A DNA stretch of 21,514 nucleotides. Origin: Euryarchaeota archaeon UBA40. Its GTDB lineage: Archaea; Thermoplasmatota; Poseidoniia; Poseidoniales; Thalassarchaeaceae. Numbering within the stretch: the first letter of the stretch is position 1; each line of letters begins with the position of its first letter. Location: positions 1 to 21,514 of the forward strand of contig DAYJ01000122.1 of the NCBI GenBank assembly GCA_002506875.1. The letters run 5' to 3'. This document shows positions 15,923-21,514 of the stretch, piece by piece. The notes beneath the pieces are model-generated. The model had not been told where the DNA came from. It ran no database searches and saw only the letters and a program-made list of their open reading frames with translations. Position numbers and translations under genes: made by a program.

Positions 15923-16237
15923 TCAGTACTGATCGGGTTCGTCCTTCTTCGCCTTCTTCCACTCGCGGTAGCAAGGGCGGCAGATTCGTACTCGACGAGC
16001 ATCGCGCTTGAGCCCATCTTCACCCCATACATCAATCGCATTATCGATAGCAATGGATCGCCCTCCGAACTTCTTGTCAGCCCATTTATCGCAATCAGCA
16101 ACATCACAGGGAATCTCTCCCTCATCGCCATCATCATCCTTGGCCTCTTCCTTGGGCTTTCGGTTGACACGAGCGCGCTTCTTGAAGCCCATGAAGGACT
16201 TGATTGGAGGGTCGGAGATGAACCTTATCCTACTCAA
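15923..16237 (-). CDS. Uncharacterised small four-Cys (zinc-ribbon-like) protein downstream of purA
   Basis: A 104-residue basic/acidic protein of unknown function. Cysteines at 44 and 49 (IPCDVADC) and at 86 and 89 (ICRPC) are spaced CX4C - 36 residues - CX2C, suited to one zinc. Between them lies DKWADKKFGGRSIAIDNAIDVWG. The N-terminal part is Lys/Arg-rich followed by an acidic patch (EAKDDDGDEGE), and the tail is again Lys-rich, consistent with nucleic-acid or protein binding. The longest form starts at TTG 16237, whose bases overlap the purA stop as TTGA; ATG 16192 (MGFKKRARVNRK) is an equally credible start, and neither has a clear ribosome site. The plus-strand frame over the same bases lacks protein-like features. 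Probably co-transcribed with purA. Confidence 0.72.
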   Translation of the reverse strand: MSRIRFISDPPIKSFMGFKKRARVNRKPKEEAKDDDGDEGEIPCDVADCDKWADKKFGGRSIAIDNAIDVWGEDGLKRDARRVRICRPCYREWKKAKKDEPDQY

Positions 16238-17538
16238 GCACGACGTTCGATGGACGCTTCACGGTCCGGCCCGACACCAACACTGGACACCGGGACGCCG
16301 AGAAGTTGCTCTACGGTCTGAATGTAGGTCTGCGCAGCCTCTGGAAGTACGTCATAACCACGGCCAGTTGCTTGGGCTTCGCGAGCAACCTTGAGCCAAT
16401 CACCAAGATCAAGTGATTCAAAGCCAGGTAATGTGAGTGTTACAGGCTCAGCACGTTCTAACATTGAGAGATCAGCCGGGAACTCATGAATTTCAGCGTC
16501 ATCAACACGATACCCGACTACAATTTCCAACTTCTCTAAGCCTCCGAGGACGTCTAACTTAGTCAGAACAACCTCATCGAATCCATTGATTCTCATCGCA
16601 TGGCGAAGAGGAACTATGTCCAACCAGCCGCAACGACGTGGCCGGCCAGTGGTTGTCCCGAATTCATGACCTACAGTTCCGAGATGATTGCCCACCTCAT
16701 CGTGAAGTTCAGCAGGGAAGGGGCCATGTCCGACTCGAGTGGTATATGCCTTCACTACACCGATTGTGCGCTCAACATGTCCAGGATGGATTCCTGCCCC
16801 ATGTGTAGCATTTGCTCGACTCGTGACGGATGAGGTCACAAAGGGATATGTCCCCTGTGCAATATCTAGGAGGGCGCCTTGAGCGCCTTCAAGGAGAATA
16901 TTCTCGCCCCTCTCAAGTGCATGGTGAACAAGCAGACCAGTAGGCCTAACTGCTGCCCCGAATCTATCAGAAATCCATTCAAGATCTGCACGCAATGTGT
17001 CCACAGTGATTGAAGAGTCCAAACCAGCTGCCGAAAGTCGGCCATTCATACGATTAACAATCTGCTCAATACGGCCCCCGTCTGAAAGCACATTGGAGAT
17101 ATCGACAAAACGGATGCCGACGCGCTCAATGGCGTCACCGTAAGTCGGACCTATTCCTCGACCGGTGGTACCGATTTCTTTGTCTGCTCCATCGAGGATA
17201 CGGTGGTATGGGAGAGTGACATGAGCACGCTCGGAAATGAAGAGGCGCTCCCCCTCCGGACGTTCGCCTCCGAACTCAAACCAACGATCAAGCTCATCCT
17301 CTAACTTCCACGGATCGATTACCATGCCCGCGCCAAGGACGAGGTTACAGTGGCTGTAGGTTATACCACTCGGCAGGTGATGGAAAGCCAATTTACGTTC
17401 TCCGATGACAATCGTGTGACCCGCATTGGAGCCTCCTTGGAACCTAACAACCCAATCCGCTTCTGAGGCCAACTGGTCCACTAGCTTCCCTTTGCCCTCG
17501 TCTCCCCACTGAGCACCGAGTACAATCGTCGCAGGCAT
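16234..17538 (-). CDS. purA: Adenylosuccinate synthetase
   Basis: This enzyme joins aspartate to IMP with GTP to form adenylosuccinate, the first committed step from IMP to AMP. The 434 residues start at ATG 17538 (MPATIVLGAQWGDEGKGK), placing the GTP-binding/catalytic WGDEGKGK loop (11-18) where the family has it. Other signatures are QGGSNAGHT with the catalytic His, GTTGRGIGPTYGDA (the IMP-binding PurA signature), the LEGAQGALLDIAQGTYPFVTSS region, and TTTGRPRRCGWLD with the Arg residues that bind IMP/Asp. The length is standard. An upstream TTG (17568) with GGAGAG next to it would add ten unconserved residues. The gene is divergent from eL40 across about 104 bases. Confidence 0.98.
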   Translation of the reverse strand: MPATIVLGAQWGDEGKGKLVDQLASEADWVVRFQGGSNAGHTIVIGERKLAFHHLPSGITYSHCNLVLGAGMVIDPWKLEDELDRWFEFGGERPEGERLFISERAHVTLPYHRILDGADKEIGTTGRGIGPTYGDAIERVGIRFVDISNVLSDGGRIEQIVNRMNGRLSAAGLDSSITVDTLRADLEWISDRFGAAVRPTGLLVHHALERGENILLEGAQGALLDIAQGTYPFVTSSVTSRANATHGAGIHPGHVERTIGVVKAYTTRVGHGPFPAELHDEVGNHLGTVGHEFGTTTGRPRRCGWLDIVPLRHAMRINGFDEVVLTKLDVLGGLEKLEIVVGYRVDDAEIHEFPADLSMLERAEPVTLTLPGFESLDLGDWLKVAREAQATGRGYDVLPEAAQTYIQTVEQLLGVPVSSVGVGPDREASIERRA

Positions 17539-17642
17539 AGTAGAGAGCCGGCGAGAGAGGCCTTTCAACTCTCCTTCGACACCCAGAGAGAAGATTCCCC
17601 CGTTCCGATGCGGTTATGAAGGGGGCATCGGTCCACCGGCTC

Positions 17643-17795
17643 ATGGCACGATTCCCTGAGGCGGAGAAGCGTAACCTGCACAAGTGGGTCTGCATGCGCT
17701 GCTCAGCCACCCACCGTGGCCGTAAACCGCGCCCTTGTCGCAAGTGTGGCTACAAGGGCCTTCGACCTAAGATCGTTGAGAAGAAGCAGCGCTGA
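17643..17795 (+). CDS. rpl40e: 50S ribosomal protein eL40 (L40e)
   Basis: A 50-residue ribosomal large-subunit protein found by reading the frame directly. It opens with MARFPEAEKR, the usual archaeal eL40 beginning, carries a zinc ribbon (VCMRC, Cys17 and Cys20; PCRKC, Cys32 and Cys35), and ends with GYKGLRPKIVEKKQR. The same frame extends back to ATG 17616 (MKGASVHRL), but the family start supports 17643. No good ribosome site precedes either codon, which fits a leaderless or short-leader transcript. The gene lies divergent from purA and its stop is five bases from that of the HAD gene. Confidence 0.95.
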   Translation: MARFPEAEKRNLHKWVCMRCSATHRGRKPRPCRKCGYKGLRPKIVEKKQR

Positions 17796-17800
17796 TTCTC

Positions 17801-18532
17801 TCAATGATACATCTCGAGATCTAATATCTCTCTGAGCTGACGCACGGTTCGCCACGCGTCCTCATGAACTTCCCCTTGCGGATTGTAATGCACACCTCGC
17901 CAACCAACATTCTGGGCCCCGATGATGTCACTACCATAACTATCGCCAATCATGACTATGCCTTCATCTGGTTCAAGGCCAGCAAGTTGAGCAGCACCAA
18001 AGAAAGCCTGCGCATGCGGCTTCTTCGCACCTAGTTGCTCACTAGTGTACATCGCTTCAAAGAATTTGGACAAACCGCAGCGGGCGAGCTTGATCCTCTG
18101 AACCTCCTCAAATCCATTTGTGAGAACCCACATACGATGCCCCCTTGCTGCAAGTTCGGATAACAGTGCCCCCGATCCTTCGATAAGGGTCGTCTGAAGA
18201 GGTGAAACCTCGACATAGTGCACACCAAGAGATACTGCGAGTTCATCGTCATTACAACCCATAGATTCCAATGTAAGCCGGAAACGCTCCGTGCGTAATG
18301 TGGATTTGTCAATCTCTCCACTACGATACAATGCCCAACATCGGTCGTTGGCTACTTCAAATGCATTGATCCATTGCTCAGCGCTCTCGATACCGAGTAA
18401 ATCGAGCCGGAAATGCTCGAATCCTTCGATAAGGGATTTCTTAGAATTAGTAGCAAAATCCCACAGAGTATGATCAAGGTCGAAAATAAGGGGAGCAGGA
18501 CGTCGACCAGTACTGCCCGTTTCGACGGACAT
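17801..18532 (-). CDS. HAD-superfamily hydrolase, YjjG-like (possible nucleotidase)
   Basis: A 243-residue haloacid dehalogenase-fold phosphohydrolase. Motif I is FDLDHTLWDF with nucleophile Asp18 and acid/base Asp20; motif II is VLTNG; motif III is the Lys in GAKKPHAQAF; motif IV is MIGDSYGSDIIGA with the Mg-binding acidic residues. The alpha-helical C1 cap lies between motifs I and II. The DLDHTLWDFATNS beginning and the GDSYGSDI form resemble YjjG/YfnB pyrimidine 5'-nucleotidases, so a nucleotide monophosphatase is the best guess, but HAD substrates cannot be assigned from motifs. It starts 18 bases after the UPF0147 stop and is presumably co-transcribed with it. Confidence 0.9.
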   Translation of the reverse strand: MSVETGSTGRRPAPLIFDLDHTLWDFATNSKKSLIEGFEHFRLDLLGIESAEQWINAFEVANDRCWALYRSGEIDKSTLRTERFRLTLESMGCNDDELAVSLGVHYVEVSPLQTTLIEGSGALLSELAARGHRMWVLTNGFEEVQRIKLARCGLSKFFEAMYTSEQLGAKKPHAQAFFGAAQLAGLEPDEGIVMIGDSYGSDIIGAQNVGWRGVHYNPQGEVHEDAWRTVRQLREILDLEMYH

Positions 18533-18550
18533 GTAGAACGACCAATCGCC

Positions 18551-18826
18551 TCAGTGACCCTGGACCTCTTTGAGAAGAGCCTCGATAGCGGTCTGGATCT
18601 GGAGGCATAGTGGGCCGTAGTGGTGAGGAAGATTTGCATCATTGTAAATCTCGTCTAACTTGCTGGCCGTCATACCCAAGCGGATATCGAGTTCCTTACG
18701 CTCATTGAGCAACCATTCAGTGGTTGCTTCATTGGCAGCACGACGAATATTACGGGGCACTTGGCTGTCCTGCAACTGCTCAAGCACTGTGGCAATCTGT
18801 TGAATCCGGGTATTGACGTCGCTCAT
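18551..18826 (-). CDS. UPF0147 family protein
   Basis: A 91-residue, all-helical protein of the archaeal UPF0147 family, function unknown. The family core SQVPRNIRRAANEA (21-34) and the later LDEIYNDANLPHHYGPL (57-73) are both present. The start is set at ATG 18826 (MSDVNTRIQQ), which has the ribosome site AAGGAGGG nine bases upstream. The frame extends to ATG 18943, but those 39 extra residues would overlap the divergent prepilin peptidase start and look unlike the family. It is followed on the same strand by the HAD gene. Confidence 0.92.
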   Translation of the reverse strand: MSDVNTRIQQIATVLEQLQDSQVPRNIRRAANEATTEWLLNERKELDIRLGMTASKLDEIYNDANLPHHYGPLCLQIQTAIEALLKEVQGH

Positions 18827-18909
18827 GGTGAACAACCCTCCTTCGGGGACATTCTTGTCGTGGACGACGACCGATTTTAAGTCCATTGCCTGCGGATGCA
18901 TGAATCGAT
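18827..18909. promoter_or_regulatory. Divergent promoter region of the UPF0147 and prepilin peptidase genes
   Basis: An 83-base gap. GATTTTAAG (18873-18881; ACTTAAAATC on the other strand) is the only TATA-like patch. It lies about 50 bases from the UPF0147 start and about 30 from the peptidase start, so the peptidase mRNA would be nearly leaderless if it uses this element. Confidence 0.35.
18836..18843 (-). promoter_or_regulatory. Ribosome binding site of the UPF0147 gene
   Basis: AAGGAGGG (minus strand) ends nine bases before ATG 18826. It decides that start over the in-frame ATG at 18943. Confidence 0.65.
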
Positions 18910-19929
18910 ATGGAACCCCCCACACCAGATCAATGGACGGCATTACTCCGTTGTTTCATCCTTATCCTCTGCATGGTAGGAGCAGCTCTGATGGACCACT
19001 GGCAACGCAGAGTACCTAACGAATGGTGGATCCGATGGGGAGTCGCTATCGGCTTTCTCCTACTAGTGGAAGTAATTCTTCTCGAGGCAGATGTTGCCCT
19101 CTTCCTTGGAACATTTGGGCTCCTCGCATGGTGCTCAGCATCAGTAATCGGTACCCCTTCGCTAAAGGATATGAGAGAAGGGTCAAGGATCGATATCTTA
19201 GTCGTCATCTGGTACTTGCTAGGTATCATCGGAGGAGGAGCAGCACTATACTTGCATACCCCAAATGCCCTTTGGTCACTCGGTCTCGCTACGGATGCAC
19301 CCATGTTCCAACTCACAGACATGGCTGCCATTGAACTCGCTGAGAGTCGCGGCCTGCTTCTACTTCGCCTTATTGGACTCGCAGTTGGAATTGGATTCAT
19401 CGAGATTGCTTGGCGTGCACGGTTATTGCACGGAGGGGCTGATGCAAAGGCTATGATCGTAGTTGCACTTGCCATTCCGTGGTGGATTGGCATCGGGCCA
19501 TTCGGCGAGACAACTGCAGTTCCCCCAATGGTCTCTGTTCTAATCTGGTCTGCGTTAGCATTCCTCATCCTACCATTCGTCACAATAAGTCGAAACATCC
19601 GCACAGGGCACAGCGGACCGTTACGAATGATCTGGCATGCAGAGCGTTGGGGACTCGATCAGATACCTGGGCAGCAGGTATGGATTCTGAGTGACATAGT
19701 TGAGACCGCAGATGGAGAGAGGAAGATACGTGAACGTATGCGGCCCCGTCGTAAGAGAGTGGATCCTGAAGAGCTTGCTGCACACATCGAGCGGTTGAAG
19801 GCTGCAGGGGAAACATCAGCATGGATTACGAAGAAGCATCCATTCCTAGTCTATGTCCTACCTGCAATACCCCTCGCCCTCATTATTGGTGATCCAGTCG
19901 CCACCGTCCTACATACCGTAGGAATTTGA
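18910..19929 (+). CDS. A24-family prepilin/preflagellin peptidase (FlaK/PibD-like)
   Basis: A membrane aspartic peptidase that cuts class III signal peptides from archaellin and pilin precursors at the inner face of the membrane. Catalytic Asp29 lies in LMDHWQRRVPNEWW, the family's D-x6-PN context, and Asp178 lies in GGADAKAM (175-182), the archaeal form of the GxGD motif. Hydrophobic segments fall at about 11-28, 43-60, 63-80, 96-115, 148-167, 182-197 and 207-226, and a last one at about 311-328. Between 228 and 310 there is a charged cytosolic region with RKIRERMRPRRKR, longer than in typical FlaK (about 230 residues in total). No pilin or archaellum genes are near, so it may be a general prepilin peptidase. 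Its stop directly abuts the lonB stop. Confidence 0.88.
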   Translation: MEPPTPDQWTALLRCFILILCMVGAALMDHWQRRVPNEWWIRWGVAIGFLLLVEVILLEADVALFLGTFGLLAWCSASVIGTPSLKDMREGSRIDILVVIWYLLGIIGGGAALYLHTPNALWSLGLATDAPMFQLTDMAAIELAESRGLLLLRLIGLAVGIGFIEIAWRARLLHGGADAKAMIVVALAIPWWIGIGPFGETTAVPPMVSVLIWSALAFLILPFVTISRNIRTGHSGPLRMIWHAERWGLDQIPGQQVWILSDIVETADGERKIRERMRPRRKRVDPEELAAHIERLKAAGETSAWITKKHPFLVYVLPAIPLALIIGDPVATVLHTVGI

Positions 19930-21514
19930 TTACGCCAGACGTGTATCTGGAACAGATGTGAGTTTGTCAACGACCTTGGATAGGCGATCAACAAGGCTAT
20001 CCTTCTCCTTACTCTGGATGAGCGCGTGCTCAAGAACTTCATCTAATGAATCAACAGGAACAACTTCGACCATGCTAGTGAACTTCTCATCGATAAGAAC
20101 GTCTTGCATGTTAGTTCGAGGAACTATGATCTTCGAGATTCCCGATTTTGCCGCTGCTTCAATCTTAGCAGTTACACCACCAATCGGAAGCACCTCCCCA
20201 CGAACGCTTAGGCTGCCAGTCATAGCAAGATTCTGATCGATCGGCAACTCCTCGAAAGCACTGATGATTGCGGTCGCCATCGTAATGCTGGCACTGTCAC
20301 CATCCACACCATGAGTACCTGGAAACTGGACGTGAATATCATAATCAGCGATATCCTTGCCAGTGAGTTTCTTGACTACAGCGTTGATATTAGTCACACT
20401 CTCCTTCGCAAGATCAGAAAGCCCCCCAGTCGCGTAAACAGCACCGTTGCGCCCCTGGGCTGGCGTAACCAGAGCCTCGACAGGCAGTACTATACCTGAG
20501 AAATCTGAGAGACCCGAATCAGCGCCTAAAACGGCGAGACCATTGACTCGTCCAACTCGAGCACCTCGATTGACTAGAAGAGAGTACTCATTCTGCCGCT
20601 CAATGAATCGATCGGCGATTTGCTGTTCGAGAGGTTTGGCAATAATTCTAGCACGGGCGATATGCTCTGGCCGGACTATAGGTGCCTCCTCCTCTGCAGC
20701 TAAATCACCTGCAACACGGACTAGCCCACCAAGTTCGCGAAGGCGAAGAGTAAGTTTCCCACGACGCCCAGCACGACGCTGAGATTCCTTGAGAATAAGA
20801 GCAACAGCAGCGCGATTGAAGTGAGGAATGGGCTTGCCGGACTTCTTGTTCATCTCGTTGCGAACCTCTTGGGAAATAAAGCGAATAAGACGCCTTCGAT
20901 TACTGTCAGTATCATCCATTGTGGTATTGACATATACTTCGTACCCATAGCCTCGAATCCGGCTCCGAAGCGCAGGGTGCATACGCTCCATTGAGTCGAG
21001 ATTTCCTGCTGCTACTAGAATAAAGTCAGAAGGAACTGGCTCCGTCTTGGTTAGAGCTCCACTACTACGCTCGCTGCGACCGGAAATAGGTAGGGCCTTC
21101 TCTTGCATCGCCGTGAGAAGCGCCTGCTGCTCTTCCATTCGAAGCATATTGATCTCATCTATGTAGAGCACACCATAATGCGCACGATGAATCGAACCTG
21201 GCTCAACACGCTCGTGGGCAGGTGTAGCAAGGTCGGCCCCGGACTGGAAAGGATCGTGCCTCACATCCCCTAACAGTGCACCTGCAAGAGCGCCAGTGGC
21301 ATCCACGAAAGGTACATCCTCGCCGCGTTCATGTTTCACAAGAAGTTTCGGAATGTTGTTCTCATCAGCTGCAGTGAGGCGAGAACGTAGAAAGAAGTAA
21401 CCAAAGACGAGGATGAAACCACCAAAGAGTAGAGTCAGAATCTCGCCTGTAGAAATCGTAGATGCAATGAGGATTGCACCAACAAAGATTGCGACGAAGA
21501 GGAGTGTCTTGTTT
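19930..21514 (-). CDS. lonB: Archaeal LonB membrane-anchored ATP-dependent protease (5' end beyond window)
   Basis: This is the C-terminal 527 residues of LonB, an AAA+ protease that degrades misfolded and regulatory proteins at the inner face of the membrane. The frame stays open to the right edge, so the Walker A part is missing. Bases 21514 to about 21370 encode two membrane helices (TLLFVAIFVGAILIA, then LTLLFGGFILVFGYFFL), the insertion in the ATPase domain that defines LonB. Next come Walker B YGVLYIDEINML, sensor 1 in LVAAGNLDS, Arg finger ALRSRIRGYG, and the protease domain. The catalytic Ser lies in HGVDGDSASITMA (codon 20295-20293) and the Lys in IGGVTAKIEAA (codon 20166-20164). A GTG at 21339 is only an internal codon. 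Confidence 0.97.
   Translation of the reverse strand, partial: NKTLLFVAIFVGAILIASTISTGEILTLLFGGFILVFGYFFLRSRLTAADENNIPKLLVKHERGEDVPFVDATGALAGALLGDVRHDPFQSGADLATPAHERVEPGSIHRAHYGVLYIDEINMLRMEEQQALLTAMQEKALPISGRSERSSGALTKTEPVPSDFILVAAGNLDSMERMHPALRSRIRGYGYEVYVNTTMDDTDSNRRRLIRFISQEVRNEMNKKSGKPIPHFNRAAVALILKESQRRAGRRGKLTLRLRELGGLVRVAGDLAAEEEAPIVRPEHIARARIIAKPLEQQIADRFIERQNEYSLLVNRGARVGRVNGLAVLGADSGLSDFSGIVLPVEALVTPAQGRNGAVYATGGLSDLAKESVTNINAVVKKLTGKDIADYDIHVQFPGTHGVDGDSASITMATAIISAFEELPIDQNLAMTGSLSVRGEVLPIGGVTAKIEAAAKSGISKIIVPRTNMQDVLIDEKFTSMVEVVPVDSLDEVLEHALIQSKEKDSLVDRLSKVVDKLTSVPDTRLA

Noticed and set aside
15887..16321. A 144-residue plus-strand frame with hydrophobic stretches opposite the four-Cys protein
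   Set aside because: Its hydrophobicity mirrors the charged codons of the minus-strand protein; it also runs into purA antisense and has no ribosome site. The minus-strand frame has paired Cys motifs and a stop/start overlap with purA.
18930..19604. A 224-residue minus-strand open frame opposite the prepilin peptidase gene
   Set aside because: It is rich in Arg/Ser/Met without domain motifs, lies wholly antisense to a gene with clear catalytic motifs, and has no ribosome site; it is a shadow frame.
21337..21339. GTG 21339 as the start of lonB
   Set aside because: The frame continues upstream to the window edge and encodes the two LonB membrane helices, so this codon is internal.
1..21514. 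tRNA genes, rRNA, CRISPR repeats, insertion sequences or integrase sites
   Set aside because: Short GGTTCGAA-like strings occur, but only within coding regions and without paired arms. No regularly spaced repeats, terminal inverted repeats or transposase motifs were seen.

Overview
The window looks like chromosomal DNA of a euryarchaeon. It has an archaeal transcription factor B, a membrane-anchored LonB protease, an archaeosine-type tRNA-guanine transglycosylase, a UPF0147 protein, ribosomal protein eL40 and an archaeal A24 prepilin peptidase. Compact gene packing, balanced base composition, a bacterial-style SUF operon and acidic secreted regions with DxDGD motifs suggest a marine Thermoplasmatota lineage (Poseidoniia / Marine Group II or a relative). 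That placement is inference; no rRNA gene is present to test it.

Layout. (1) 1-4049, minus strand: a four-gene ABC-2 type export operon in the order ATPase, permease, ATPase, Asp-rich membrane protein, with every junction a 4-base ATGA overlap. The last gene runs off the left edge. (2) 4106-6169, minus: tgtA, an archaeosine tRNA-guanine transglycosylase that has lost all four usual zinc ligands. (3) 6267-7496, plus: an AT-rich orphan DNA methyltransferase of the TSPPF type. (4) 7511-13452: an Fe-S cluster assembly locus, with a NifU-domain protein (minus) divergent from sufC-sufB-sufD-sufS-sufE and a MIP18/DUF59 gene (plus). (5) 13453-15325: tfb (minus), divergent from a metallo-beta-lactamase-fold hydrolase (plus) across a shared TATA-like element. 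(6) 15327-17538, minus: purA, then a small four-Cys protein and a small uncharacterised beta-rich protein. (7) 17643-17795, plus: eL40, a 50-residue gene. (8) 17801-18826, minus: a UPF0147 gene and a HAD hydrolase. (9) 18910-19929, plus: prepilin peptidase. (10) 19930-21514, minus: lonB, whose 5' end lies beyond the right edge.

How the genes fit together. SufBCD is the scaffold, SufS and SufE deliver persulfide sulfur, and the NifU-domain and MIP18-type proteins are probable carrier or targeting factors, so 7.5-13.5 kb is close to a self-contained Fe-S assembly module. The ABC operon probably makes one heteromeric export or lipid/protein-handling complex, with its last subunit exposing a large acidic domain outside the cell. 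The remaining genes are housekeeping (transcription, translation, purine synthesis, proteolysis, tRNA modification).

No gap between genes exceeds about 140 bases. All five convergent gene pairs end within 0-14 bases of each other. I found no rRNA, tRNA, CRISPR array, insertion sequence or integrase. The most unusual points are the zinc-site loss in TgtA, the incomplete metal site in the beta-lactamase-fold protein, the unfinished Asp-rich ABC subunit, and the small four-Cys protein translationally overlapped with purA.
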